This document shows, one piece after another, positions 45,486-59,900 of a stretch of DNA of 64,000 bases. Position numbers and translations under genes: made by a program. The notes under the pieces were generated by a model. It ran no database searches. It had not been told where the DNA came from and saw only the letters and a list, made by a program, of their open reading frames with translations. How positions within the stretch are numbered: position 1 is the first letter of the stretch; each line of letters opens with the position of its first letter. This stretch comes from Strongylocentrotus purpuratus (taxonomy: Eukaryota; Echinodermata; Echinoidea; Camarodonta; Strongylocentrotidae), in assembly GCF_000002235.5 (NCBI RefSeq), contig NW_022145601.1, positions 3,283,563 through 3,347,562 on the forward strand. The letters run 5' to 3'.

Positions 45486-48400
45486 TCAATTCAATTCAAT
45501 TCAATTCAAGTTTATTTTTCATTTCCACAGAAATCAGAACAATATTTCATTAAAACAAAACAAAAAATTGAACAAGATAACATGTGAATAATATCATTTA
45601 CAAATACTTAAACTGCATATAAACAAAATTTGAATAACATAATACAAAAAAAATTGATATTTTCTATGGAAATGGAGGGACCCATTAAAAAGTGGATACT
45701 TGTAGATTATGGGTCCCTCAAAATAACAAAGTAGTATTACACAAATTAGCTTATACAGAACAAAAAACACAAATATATTAATATAAAAGTTTGCTCTTTG
45801 TTTTTAAAATAAAAAAAATAAAAAATAAAGTAAAGACAATGACAAGCCCGCGAAGACAGAACAGTAACAAGTAGAGACAATGTAAGACAGAGAAAGACAT
45901 TCAATAACAAAACAAAAAAAACGAATATACAGCACAGACGTGGACGTAACATTTCCAAAACAACAAATCAGTTATTCTACATTCCGTATACTATTGTCAA
46001 TACAAATCAGATTATCAGTAAAAAGTAAGACCGTATAAATCGATAACTGCGCATATAATTATTAAAGAGAAAATAAGGGGAAAGTATGCGCGTATTCTCC
46101 TCAAAATGACCAAGACAATGATGCATCGTGTATAATGTGTAAGTATTAGTGTGTGTGTGTGGGTGTCAGGGGGGGGGGGGGTAAATCAAACTAATTTACT
46201 TTATATTTTAAGAACAAAAATATTTTTAATCTTTTCTTAAATGTATATAATGAAGGGGCATTTTTCAAGGAATCAGTAAAGGAATTCCACAATTTTGGGC
46301 CATCATAGATAAAAGTGTTTTTAGCGAAGGAAGTTCGAAGTAATGGCAAATGGTACTCTTCCGATTGTCTAGTTGAATGTTGATGAAAAGAGCGATTTTT
46401 TAAAAACATAGTCTTAAAAAATTTTGGCAGCAAATCATTAGTATTTTTATACATAAATTGACCTAATTGAAGCAAATACAAATCTTTTGCTTTCAAAATA
46501 TTATTATCATAAAACAACGGATTAGTGTGTGCACGAAAATCTGCCTGGGAAATAATTCTAACTGCTCTCTTCTGTAACAATAAAAGTTTGTCTAAAATGT
46601 TCTGATGAGCGTTACCCCATGCGAGTAAGCAATAATTCAGATAAGGTAATGTTAAGGATGAATATAATGTTAATAATGCTGAAGATGGGAGTTGTGTTTT
46701 AAGTCTATTTAATATACCAATATTTCTCGATTTTTTTTTAGAAATGTTATCGACATGAACTTTCCATGAAAGCTTATTATCAATTATTACACCTAGAAAT
46801 TTAGAATATGTAACCTTTTCCAAATGGGTGTCATCACTAAAACTAAATCAGTTGGCAAAGAATCTATTGAATTACTAAAAAGAATATATTTAGTCTTTTG
46901 TAAATTCAAAGACAGCCTATTAGCTCGGATCCATTGAATAATTTTTTCTAATTCAAAATTTACAATTTAAACAAGAGTATTTGGATTTGTATGTGAAAAG
47001 AACAAATTTGTATCATCAGCAAATGATATAAAAGACGCCATATCTGATGATCTATAAAAATCATTAATATAAATAATAAACAAAAGCGGGCCCAGCAAAC
47101 TACCTTGAGGAACCCCACAATTAATATTTCGTAATTCAGAAGTGTGACCATCCAGAAATACAAACTGTTTCCTATCGGAAAGGTAACTCCTGAACCACTC
47201 CAAGGCCTTCCCACGTATACCATAATGAGAAAGTTTATGAAGCAAAATATCGTGGTTGATCGTGTCGAAGGCCTTGGAGAAGTCCAGGAGTATTCCAACC
47301 ATATGATAAGAGGAGTCGAGAGCATGAGCTACCTTTTCAACAAGTGATAATAATGCATGACTCGTGCTATGTTTCTCTCTAAATCCAAATTGGGAATCAC
47401 AAAAAATATTATGAACTTTCAAAAAAGCAACTGTTCTTTTATGTATAAGTTTTTCTAAAACCTTCGAAAGAGATGATAATAAAGATATCGGGCGATAATT
47501 ATTTACATCTTGCTTATCACCCTTCTTAAATAGTGGAATAACTTTTGCAATTTTCATAACATTAGGTACTTCTCCATTCAAGAAAGACAAATTAAAGATA
47601 TGAACCAATGGATCTACAATGAAAGGTATTATCCCTTTTAAAATAAAGTTATTAATATTATCAACACCAGAACTTTTCTTGTTTTTCAAATGAGAAACAA
47701 TATCTATTATTTCAAATCTATGAGCTGGAACAAAGAAAATAGAATTTGTATTTGGGGCGTTTAAAAAATCTGTGAAAGATTTTTTTGATTGTGGTATATT
47801 TTGTGCTAACGTCTCACCAATCGAAGAAAAGTGTTTATTAAAAATATTTACAATCATATCATAATCATCGATCACTTCATTATCCCTTTTTATTTTAATA
47901 ATATCATTTTTATTATGGACCAAATTCATAGCCTGTTTAAGAATTTTCCAAGTATTCTGCATATCATGTTTATGAAACTCTAAGCGATTCACGAAATAAT
48001 TCTTCTTTTCAAAACGCAAAATTCTAATCAAAGCATTCTTATACGAAGTATATTTACTTTTAGTTCTATCTGTAAGATTTGCTTTATACTTATAGTACAA
48101 CTTATTCTTTTTATTAATACATCTTAAAAGAGATTTCGAAATCCAGGGAAGTCTAGGGGTAATTTTATAATTATTTACTTTATCTCTTTGTAAGGGAATA
48201 CATGTATCTAACTCTTCATTCAGAATATCTAAAAAATTATTATACGAACTATTTACATCATCAGTGTTATAAACACTTGACCAATCTGCGTGCTCTAAAC
48301 TGGCTCCAAGTCTTGCTATATTCTCTGGGGAAGCTCGATGTCTTAATGGACGAGGCCGTCCACCGTGGACTGAATTTGAAAAAGTAAACTGAGTAAAAAT

Positions 48401-49609
48401 GGGATAATGATCAGATATATCAGAAAGTATAATGTATGAATCAGGATGTGGAATGACATTACTAAAGATATTATCAATCAATGTAGCAGAATTATTAGTT
48501 ACACGAGTGGGCTTAGAAATAAGTGGGAAGAATGAATTTGATAAAAATATTTCCAAAAAATCATGACATAAATTATCAGTATCATATTTTAATAAATTGA
48601 TATTGAAGTCACCCATTTTAAAGCAATCTTTATTAATCATTACCGAATTATTCAAAATATCAGTTAGGGACGATAAAAAATCTAAAGTATTACTACTTGG
48701 GGGTCGATAAACTACACCAATTATTACATTCTTCCGACCTGGCAATAAGATTTCAATAAACAAGGATTCCAAGATATTGTTCATTATAGTAATATCATTA
48801 CAAACATTGTAAGAATAATTTTTTGAAACATATAAACCAACACCTCCTCCAAGTTTTTCCTTCCTACTACTAAAAATAAAATCATGTTCATGTAGGGCAA
48901 ATGGTGGGTTAGGATCTGAGGTTAACCAAGTCTCGGTAAGCCCAATTATAGAGGGAAGACATTGGGACGAATTATCTAAGAGGAATTGAAAATCATCAAA
49001 ATGTTTATTAATACTTCTAATATTCAAATGGAATAAAGAAAATGTATCTTTATTAATATTATTATTACACATGAAGTCTTTGAATTGATGGTTAGTAATG
49101 TACTCAGTTAGAGAATTGGCGATAGTCTCATCATATCGAGCATCACGAAGAGAATTAAACGCTAAGTTATTATGTAACGTATCCATTTAGAGTTTGACCA
49201 CAAAAGGATTGCGTAACAAAATAGTAGTATAATATACAATAATGCGCAGTTTCTAAAATGGAAGTTTCAAATTTAGATAGAAAAAGAGAATCGGTCTGTA
49301 TGGACAACATTGTGATATAAAAATGGAAATTAAGTATAGACAAGAAAAAATACACAAGTAAACATAGACAAACAAAAGACGAACATTTAACAGATATGAA
49401 TATATTACAAGAAATCATAAACATCCGCAAAATCGTAACAAAGCATTACAAAGCAAAACAACACTATCTTGAACTCCCTGATATAGATAAAGAAGTTCGA
49501 AATAGATTTTCAATGTAGACTAGTCATAATTATAGTTATACGCAACAAAAGAGTGAATATAACAGAAATAATAATGAAAATTACTTTCATTTTTTAGAAA
49601 ATACATATA

Positions 49610-49646
<37 letters not shown>

Positions 49647-49953
49647 GTCATTATTAAATACTTATTTATTTAGACCTCATGCGATTGCGCATCGTGGCAG
49701 ACCGTGAGCAAAGCATCCTGAGGGCAAGAAAAAATATTTAAAAAAAATATATATACAAACAGCAACAACAAAAGCATGCTGCCTCATCAAATTACTCTGC
49801 CCGGTAAGCCACGAGACGCCATCGTACTAAAACAAAACAAAACAAACAAAAAAAAATGTTACAAGCTCCAATATCAAAATTATTTAGAATAAGGCGAAAA
49901 CAGGAAATGTAAGTCAGTATTCAAAAGACATTTGAGTGAGAAAGGATGGGGTA
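45486..49953 (-). mobile_element. Nearly full-length LINE (Jockey superfamily, CR1/L2-like)
   Basis: About 4.5 kb on the minus strand, inserted in the MITE. It has a 5' region (49187-49953), one long ORF with endonuclease and reverse transcriptase, a 3' UTR with an 11-bp stem (45675-45685 / 45709-45719) and a terminal (TTGAA)n tail at 45486-45510. The insertion point TGAAT/ATTCA appears on both sides. Confidence 0.85.
46191..49186 (-). pseudogene. LINE ORF2-type polyprotein: APE endonuclease + reverse transcriptase
   Basis: Starts MDTLHNNLAFNSLRD. The N-terminal APE-type endonuclease shows LTETWL, GDFNIN and SDHYPIF; the reverse transcriptase shows NNYRPISLLSSLSK, LDFSKAFDTINH, GVPQGSLLGPLLF and the catalytic FADD. 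The C-terminal part (46823-46191) holds YSKFLGVIIDNKLSW and LTLPYLNYCLLAWG. The frame is broken only by a TAA at 46967-46969 and a shift near 46835-46850, so it is a young but inactive copy. No RNase H seen. The clade call (CR1/L2 group) is by overall motif look. Confidence 0.85.
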
Positions 49954-50204
49954 TGAATCTTTGTGCAGCACAAAACGTACAACCATTCGGTACAAGGGTC
50001 TGAAAATCAGACTATTTACTAAATGGATTGCAATCACTAAACTTGATTCGACAACAGTTTTTTAATGATTGTTATTTTCCCACACTGCATTTTCAAGCCC
50101 TTTCGTTTTGAGAGGAGTCCAAATTAGTATTATCTTTCAAATGCCGGTGGAATTTAACTTTTTATATTTTTGGCCTGCAAATGGGAGGGTAGGCCTACTT
50201 TTAA

Positions 50205-50954
50205 CCACCAATTTCATTCAAAACTGGGCAGAGTCATAATAATAATAATAATAATAGCTCGTTCTTATATAGCGCTTTTCAGGACCGGAGGCCCTCACAA
50301 AGCGCTTACATGGATCAGCAAAATGACTGTTCAGCCGATCTCCGTGTCCATTGCCAGATTCTATTGATCATGGTGTAAAATTAGAGAAATCACTAAACCT
50401 TTCTAGCCTACCATGGTTACCATGGTGGATGGTAATTTGGACCAAAAACCATGGTTACGTACATGGTACTTTTTTGTAAGGGAGCTACAATAATACTTGG
50501 TCTGTTGAACTTTCTGTTGATATTAGTCACTATAATTCTGACTTAAGATATGAAAAGTATGAAAAGTGTTGTCATAACGACTGAACCCAAAGTAAGCAAA
50601 CATCATTTGATTGGTGAATAATAGGATTCCCATCATTCGATTGGTGAATAGGATTCCGAACTGAGACACGAGGAGATTCCGAAACTAAAGGGGGAATCCC
50701 CGATGTCGTCATTCGCATAATATACCCGAGCGCTCTCTGCCTCCTTGACTCGATCGCCAGTGCAATTTTTCATTTATCTCGCGCGCCTTGCCCGCGAGAG
50801 TCAGTGCATCGCTTTGATTTGCGATAATGATCTAAGAGTATTAGAAAAATTCATGTATTCTGCTTTGTATGTGTTTTGTGGAGTAAATGTGGAACGGTTG
50901 AACTGGAAGTTTCTTGCAAATTCTGCCCCGTCCGGGCACAGGCATAGCCGCAAA
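50205..50954 (+). other. Upstream region of gene 3
   Basis: The start is repeat (right half of the 38430-type repeat, CCATGGTTACCATGG motifs at 50408-50470, a degenerate 183-bp unit). 50740-50954 is more GC-rich (CTCGCGCGCCTTGCCCGCGA) and probably holds the promoter/5' UTR. No TATA box at a fitting position. Confidence 0.4.
50237..50330 (-). mobile_element. SINE 3' fragment
   Basis: (ATA)n then TATAGCGCTTTTCAGGACCG and ACAAAGCGCTTACATGGATC; same tail as other SINEs. It interrupts the second half of the old repeat (38430 family). Confidence 0.6.
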
Positions 50955-53900
50955 ATGGTGAGTATACATCACACATTTGCGAGCTTAGCTTAGCTTACAT
51001 GTATGATGTAGGCCTACGTACATACTTACTGGCTGATGCCCACATGGACACACGTGAATGCACACATGACATAGCTGCATTACTATCCTGCATTACTACC
51101 CTGGCTGTGTATTGATTCTTAACATTTCAAACACTGCTGTACAAAACTCAACTGATTTCACTAAAAATCAGTACTTTAGTGACAATTGATGACGCCTAGC
51201 TAAAGAGCAGTAAAATACAAATTTTTCAACTTATCAATGGCGAAAGAATTTAAAAAATTCAAATTGTAACTTTAGAGTAGATCTATTCTAGATCCTAGAT
51301 CTAGTCTAACTCTATTAAAGTCTATTGCTGATCAGCCACATCGGCATGGTATACATTTGTGTATAATGAGTGCATTAGCATTGACTCTATAGACCCCTAT
51401 GCTTAATTGCTGGAATGAAGGTACATCAGTATAAACTATTCAAAATTTGTAATAGCATTTTTAATGCGTTTATGTCCAGTAGGGCCCTGCAGCGTACACA
51501 TCCAGATCCACATATGATTATTAATTATAACATTGGGTAAGTGTATGTCCCAAGACCATGTTAAAGGAAAAAATACAATAGTACGTTGTAGTACTTTTAG
51601 TAGGAAATTGCTTAGAAATAAGCTTCAGTGATGCAGTCTATATCTATATCAACGTTGATTGTTCCGCTGAGAATACGTCTACGTCTAGCTCCACTCAGAT
51701 TCGGTTTGGACAGGGGTGTGCCGCGCAAGCCTCTAAACTCCTACCCATTTTTAAGGGTCATTTTTCTCGAAGTAAAGCCCATTTTCACTATTTTTAAAAA
51801 CCGGACCCAGGTTAAGGGACATTTTTGTTAAAAATGGGACCCATGTTTAGGGAGTTTTCGTGAAAAAGTGACCCATTAAAATTTGAATTTAATATGTGTG
51901 TACCCCTCCGGATCTTGGTATCTCCAGTCTGGTGTACTGCTTGACTATGACAGTTCCGGATATGTTCAGCAAGTTGGCATACAATTTAAATTTCATTTAT
52001 TTCCCTTTGAAAACATTGTGAATACATGGGTAGAATCAAAACAATAATAAAGTCATTACATAAAATGGGGGATATTTCTTTCAAAGTGATATAGCCTATG
52101 GGCAGGGTCCCAATATTTACATAAAAATTAAGAAGTAAAAAAAAAATTGAAAAAGATGTATAATCTGTGATGTGGCATGAATTTGTTTTTTCTCTAATTT
52201 TGTGATGGTATTACTATTAGTTTGTTCCATATTGCCTGTTTTGTAATCACTTAGTCATTCTGAGATACAGAGAACCAATTGACTTACCCACCAGAGCTCT
52301 TATATAGTGAGAGTCTACTGTTTGAACACATAAGATGTTTGGTGATGCTATAATATTGTTCACGTTTTGCAACTTATATTTAAAAAAATACATATATGTT
52401 ATATGTCTTATATTTTTCAGGTAAATACACTGCTACCAATATGTCTCCTCATTCCATACACTGTCTTGATTGAGGGTTTGCCTGTTCAGCAAGCATCATC
52501 TCCCTTACAGCAACAGGTTAGTATTCAACTTACGTGTCATTAGGGCAGTGTCTTATAAAACAATTCAAAAGGGTAGTTGCATGAGGTCTTTTTTAAGATC
52601 GTAAATGCCTTCAAAGTGCATTGTTATTGCTCTTATTCTTATTTATGACTTTCTTGTGCCCTTTTAGAACCTAAAATTGCTAAGAAGGTAATTATAGACC
52701 CCAACATGTGTGAATTTAGATTGAATACGATCTACTGATTTAGCTTCACTTTAAAAAAAATTATGGTGATCGCTAATTAATTAAATTAGTTAATAACAAC
52801 ACATTGGTCGGCTGGTTGTGCGTATCATAACCAACACGAAAAAGCCAACAAAAATTGGCATTGGCTGGAATAAAACGTATCAGGCGCTATCTCGATTTTC
52901 AACGGCTGGTTCAAAATTACTGAATATTTGTGGGGAACCATGGTTTTTCTGTCCAAACTACCATCCACCATGGTAACCATGGTAATCAAGGTATAAAACA
53001 ATGATAATTTCATATAATTTCATTGTTTGGTACCACAGTGGATGGTATAATTGGACAACAAAAACCATGGTTACCAAAAAGACAGCATTACATACTGTAT
53101 ATAAAGCTGGTTGGTACTCATAAAACTTTAAAAATTTACTCATAAATCCCTCTGATTGACAACACCTGTTATTGGGTAAACACTCTAACAGTGTCAAATT
53201 CCCCATGAAACTACTTTTATGAGTCATTAAATAATCTTGATGACTTCAGGTACTGGAGCATCATGCACAGGTGTTTGTTAATCAGTTCACATTCTATAGA
53301 GTACTCGAGCTGTGACATCAAAAAATCTATTTTTGGAATTTCTCAATTTTTTCTTAATTTTCCGAAATAGCATCAGAAATATGAGCCAGAGCAATATAAT
53401 ACCGAGTTCCTATAGGAAATCTATTTATTCAGATGGTCATATAGATCTCAGCCAATACTTAACCTATTTAATTGGTTTTTGACATTTGGACATTATTTTG
53501 TATGCTCTTTTGGAAAATGAAGACAAGTTGAGAAATTCCAAAAATAGATTTTTGATGACGTCACACTTCACCACTCTAGCTGTTTGTTTAGTGGTGATTC
53601 ATTGGATTGCAATTTTAGGCATGCAGTAATTCATGCATTATTAATAATGCCTAGAGATGAGAAATTGTTGTATAGAGAAATGTATGTGTGTATGTGTGGC
53701 TTACCGGTAGGCTAATTATGACTCCCCTTTCTACATACACCTATGCAGAGAGTGTTTGACAAACTTTCTCAAACTTTATGAATGTTTTTTTATCAAGGAC
53801 CTGTATATTGTGACATGTGCTTCAGCTATCAACACCTTGCTCCACACTGAATTTCCTACACTAATAGAATTCTAAACTGCATCAATTATTATATCCAACC

Positions 53901-56900
53901 CTAAGCTAAATTAGCAACTCTACCCCAACCCTAACCATAACCCTTTCCATATCCCTAACCCTATAACCATATTATAAACCCCATATCTTTGACCACATAC
54001 TGTAAAGCCTGTCCAGAGTTGTTAGATCACTCCCTTTATTTTATTTATATAACTTTTCATTTTGTCTAGGAATCAGAATGGGATCAGTGTGAGCTTCCAG
54101 GATACGATCAGTATGAAGAACAGTGCGGTACCAAGACCGTTCCGCTGACCTTGTGCAATCCAGGATATAAAAGAGTTTGGTGGTGTGTGCAAGGAGCTGA
54201 TGGACTTCCAGAAGGCTTTGATCCAAGTCATGATATGTAAGTCATATATTGACAATTACCCCCACCCCCTTTCCCCTTTCCCCTCTTCCCCTCCCTTCTC
54301 ACCACCCCTCCCTTTACCCTTCCTCTCTCGCTCATCCTCCTCTTCTTTTTCATGTCTACTAAATAATGATGTCCATTAAAACTTTGCCATCATTGTGATG
54401 AAAAGTAACCAGGATGGTACCACATGAAACCAACAAAAACCAAGGAATTTCAGAGAAATGTCCAATGTCACTTCTACTCCGGGGGGTGTTTCACAAAGAT
54501 GCTAAGTTGAACTTATCTCTAAGTTGTACTTAACAATTATGGAAACCGTTAGCATCTATGAAAATATTTTGTAAAAGTTTTTTTTAAAGGCATAAAATGT
54601 TGAATTAAATAATTCATATTTTCTATTATAAAGGACATTTCATTTCTAGACTTTTTATAAATTCCACAGCAATAAAAAGTCTAGAAATACTTGAAATTTT
54701 GCTTTTGAATATATTTATCTTAAGGCTACAAATGGCTCTCCATAATTGTTAAAGTCCAACTTAGAGTTTATACTTAGGATCTTTGTGAAACACCCCCAGT
54801 TTCTTATCTGTAATTGAGGGGGTGGGGGAGGGGGTAGTACTAAGTGCTGGTTTTGGGGGAAAGAAATACTTGAATGACAAAGAAGGGATCTATTAAAAAT
54901 GACTATTTAACTATTGTGAAGTGAAGATAAATATATATTTTTTTAGATATGTTTTCTTTATTCACCCACTCTTCTCTAATTGATATAGGTGTGATAACTG
55001 CCTACCGAATACCTTCCAGAAAATGTATAACAAGTGCAGGGTCTGCCATCCCTGCTCCGTGTGTGATGAGGGAGAAACTGTTGAGAAGGCATGTGAAATG
55101 GATAGTGACACGATATGTACACCATTGAACCCAGAACCAACGGTTAGTAATTCATCATCACCATCATCATATTTGTTACATTTATTACACTTTTCTTAGA
55201 GCAGAAAACTCAAAGAATTAAACCAATTTAGAAAAATAAGGGGAACAAAACTGGAGAAATTAACAAAAGATTGATAGTCAAGAAATCAGCTAATAATAAT
55301 AATAACTCACACACGTGCCTAATGCGCCAGTTGCCATATTACAAGCGCCACTTGCTCATCAAACCTGGGTGGAGAGTGGCAAATGTAGATTGACGTCTTG
55401 ATAAAGGACATTAGTGCCGTGTCGGGGATCGAACCACAACCTTTCAATTTCAAGTTGAGTGCTTAAACCACTCGACTACGAAACTTCTTCATGTAATAGG
55501 AATTCCTTATTGGTAATTGATCAAATATGCCTTCAATATTAATGAGGAAGCATTTAATCTATTTCCATAGGAGGACATATACATGTAAACTACACAACAC
55601 CCCATGATATCGTTAAATCTGTTTTAATGTGTAACAAAGAACATTTTTTGATAACTTTATACATGTGAATGTGCATGTGTAGGATGGGATTAGCAAAGTA
55701 ATCATGCCATGATGATCGATGCATGCATATTTCCTTAAAACAGACAAGATCCTTGCCACCACCCTTTAAGGAAGCAACTACGTCCTCAAAGGAAGCAGCA
55801 TACTCTCTTGAGCCATCCACTGCAGCTTCGCTAACAGATGATTCAACTCCTACAACCGATCAGACTGATTTGCCTGGAGGTACGAGATATTTCATATTAC
55901 TTTCTAGTTTTAAAAGGGAGAGTCCATTCTGGCACCAGTTGGCCTCAAAGTATATACCATGTAATCAACAAAACATGTTTTGCTGTTGATGTAACAATGT
56001 GTCAGACTGTCAGTCTTTAGTTTCGACTTTTGATTCTTTGCAGACCTAGGCCCGAATTCACAAAGGAGGTTTACATTTAACCCATGGTTTAAACCTTCAT
56101 TTACATGACCCATGGTTTAAAAGTTAGCTCAAAATAAGCGTACCTTGCCTTGCGCGCGTCTAATATTGGACCTCTTGACTGTGTTGTGCTTATTTTGCGC
56201 TAATTTTAAATCATGGGTTATGTAAATGAAGGTATAAACCATGGATTAAATTTAAACCTCCTTTGTGAATTCGAGCCATAGAGTTCAGAAAATGTCGAGA
56301 GGAGTTGGAGCAGATAATGTACAGAGTGGATCATAATTCCAGTCTTGATCAGCTAAAATATTGATTGCCAGAAATGTATGATGTATTCAGTTACTATAGG
56401 AAACTTTAATAAATATTATTGAAATATTTCTGTTGTAAAATGTTTTTCCAATGTTAATTGCATTGTGTCTAAATGAATTAAATGAACATCTTGGACATCT
56501 TTTTGTAGAATCCCCAGAGGTGCTGCCTATATCCACTCCATACGCCTCTAATAAATGGCTGTACGTATGTTTAGCAATCATCGTTGCATTGGCTGTAATG
56601 CTCATGTTCGCTTTGATTGGCTGGTGGAAAGAATATCTTGCGAGGAAGAAGCTGCAAGATAATCAAGGTAGGAATTATATCTTGACAGTGTTCTAAGATC
56701 CGTTTGAAGAAAAAAAATGCACATGCACACACACACCCTCACACACGCCCATATACACACAATTTTTTCTTTCTTCAATTAACAGATATCTCTGACTGTT
56801 ATGCCTGTCGTGTTCTGGACGTATCTTTCCATGCCACTAAATTTGCTAAGCTCCCTAATATAATTCTGGTTGCAATTAATCCTTATCCTTATCCCTGTAT

Positions 56901-59900
56901 CTATGATCAAGTGAAGTCCAGAGCAATTTTACCATGGAAGAAATGCCTCAGCACCCTATTTTGGTGTAAAAATACACATTTTGTCAGTTAATGAGCATAT
57001 TAATGGTGAAAATAAAGCAAGTCAGGTTAACAAATACTGGGAAATACTTTTTTAAAAAGTAAGAATTTAGACAGTTAAATACATAGGTTGTTATTCTGAA
57101 GTCGTGTCTAACTTAGTCATGACTAAAGTTAAACAACTATTTAGTTTATAGACGGGACTACGAGCTCGCGTCTTAAGTCCTGTCTTACTAAATTAAATAT
57201 TCTGAAGTCGTGTCTAAGTCGCGTCTAACTAAACAACTAAAATAATGAAGGGGACACGCCACTATCTTGGCTTTGGGGCTGTGTCAAATTGCCAACCTAG
57301 CTTGCTCTATGTACATGCAGACTGAATTGACTGGATAGCTTACGACTTGATGAGATAGCAAATGAATAATGTGAATTGATAGCAAATTTTGTCATTGAGC
57401 TCTTAAAGTTGTAAAAATGATACAAGTTTACATGTTTATCTCTTTTCCAGAGAATATCCCACTCGATGTAATGATGAGAAACGGAAATGCACGGTATGAA
57501 GGTGATGGAGACAGGGGGCATGAAGAAATAGGTGAGCATTAAAAAAAGATGGATTGCTTTTTGTCTTCATTCAGCATTTCTTCAAAAAATGTCCTTGAAA
57601 TTATAATATTATTAATGCTTGTTTCATGAGAAATAGTCAGTATCATTTCATTCAGGTATATATATAGTTTAACTGCTTAACAATTTCTTTATCAGGATAT
57701 GTTTCCCACTGTAATTACAATTAATAATAGATTCATATTTTAAGAAGTGATTTTAGTGTAAGGTTATTCATCATTTCTTCTTTCCTTTTGGGGGATATTG
57801 TTTTTAAGCCAAACTTAAAGATAAAGACCAGTTATGGTTATGCGATTGCATTGTGAAAGAAACGTGGAATCGATCAGAAAAGGTTGATCATCTAGCATAT
57901 AAGTATTGGTGTGTACTGCAAGGTTCTGGAATCATCAAAATGATTTGCCCAGTCTTCGTAAAGTTACAAGCACTGTACACAGAAAGATGTATATGGGAAT
58001 ATGCACACGTACGCGACACATGTGTTTATCTCTCACACAAATAGATAAATTAAATTACCAAATATATCAATTAGTAGGCGGTTTCCCGGCAAAAATTTTA
58101 TCATTACGTATTTAATAGTCAAAACATATTCTTTCACATGATTGGTAATAAGAGCTTCCATTTCATTTTTTGAAATTAGGGCGTTTCCAAAACTGGTCTT
58201 TAATTACCTTTTAAAAAAAACAAGAACCCAGGTTTAGGAGCAGAAAAAAGAATTATAGTTAATCACAAATATCTAATTGATTTGCTGCTTTAATGTTATG
58301 ATTTTGCAATGTTTAGCTTTTTAGCTGCAAGAAGGGTAATCAATTTATTAATTAGTAATTATCGTTGGTTTAATTTTTTTTTATAGATCCACTGCTAGGA
58401 GACGAGCGGCAAAATGAAGGAGCAGGAGCTGTCCAAAATCCTGTAGATAGAGATGCTGTGCAAGCTTCAGGTGATGCTGCCGTGGATGACACAACTGACC
58501 ATGGGTTTGCTGAAGGTAGTCCTGATGATGCAGCTGATGATGGTGCAATCGGGGAAAGTTGCAGTGCTTCTGATATCGCTACCAATGATACTGATGGTGG
58601 TTTGAGTGATGGGGCTCAAGGTTCTGCAGCTGATGTTCGAGAGGCTGCTGAACATCCTCTAGTGGTTGATCGCACAACTGACAATGGGTTTGCTGAAGGT
58701 AGTCCTGATGATGCAGCTGATATAGATGCTATTGGGCGAAGTGACAGTGCTTCTGATACCGCTACTGATGATATTGATGGTGGTTCGAGTGATGGTGCTC
58801 ATGGTTCTTCGAGTGACAGTGCTCATGGTTCTTCGAGTGATGGTGCTCATGGTTCTGCAGCTGATGTTACAGAGGCTGCTGAACATTCTCTTGATCAACA
58901 TACTAAGGAGGAAGCAACCGGTGGTAAGGATGCTGGTATTGATGGTGCTGATGTTGGTGCATCTTCCAGAGGTGGACTAGATTTCAACATTCCTGCTGTT
59001 AATCCAGTTGGTGTAGGTGATGGTGCCAGTGGTGCTCTACCAGATGATCTATCTTCCATGAAAGGTACATCCACTGTAAAAGACATCATTGCCAGTGGTG
59101 ACAGTCATACAGACGGTGCTGATGGTGGCGGTGTTGCTACACACAGTGGATTAGATATAGAGGACATTGCTGATAAGTCTACCATGGATATAAATGATGG
59201 TGCAAAGCGAGTTACAGGTGGTTATCATGCTACACCTAATGCAGCACCTGATGAACTAGCCACCAATACCAGCAGTGATGAAAATAGTTGTACAGATGGT
59301 ACATGTACCAACAAATCCAACAATGCCTCTGTTCCTCCATCTGGCTTTGCCCCTGATCTTCAATTAGATGGTGCCTCTGGTCATTCATCTGGCCATACCT
59401 CCGGTCATCCATCCAGTGCCTCTGGTGATCCATCCGGTGCTGCCTCTGGTCATTCATTAGGTGGTGCCTCTGGTCTTCCATCTGGTGGTGCCTCTGGTCT
59501 TCCATCTGGTGGTGCCTCTGGGCATCCATCTGCCAGTGCCTCTGGTCATCCATCAGGCGATGCCTCCGGTCATCCATCTACCATCGCCTCTGGTCATCCA
59601 TCAGGCGATGCCTCTGGTCATCCATCTGGCAGTGCCTCTGGTCATCCATCTGCCAGTGCCTCTGGTCATCCATCAGGCAGTGCCTCTGGTCATCCATCTG
59701 GCAGTGCCTCTGGTCATCCATCTGGTGGTGCCTCTGGTCCTCCATCTGGCGGTGCCTCTGGTCATCCATCTGGTGGTGCCTCCGGTCATCCATCTGGCGG
59801 TGCCTCCGGTCATCCATCTGGCAGTGCCTCCGGTCATCCATCTGGCAGTGCCTCCGGTCATCCATCTGGCAGTGCCTCCGGTCATCCATCTGGCAGTGCC

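Larger units (their letters stand above)
44180..50204. mobile_element. TTAA-bounded MITE copy split by two insertions
   Basis: Pieces of the 530-bp MITE lie at 44180-44310, 45305-45485 and 49954-50204, in order. The gaps are the hAT-like element at 44311 and the LINE at 45486. Confidence 0.85.
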
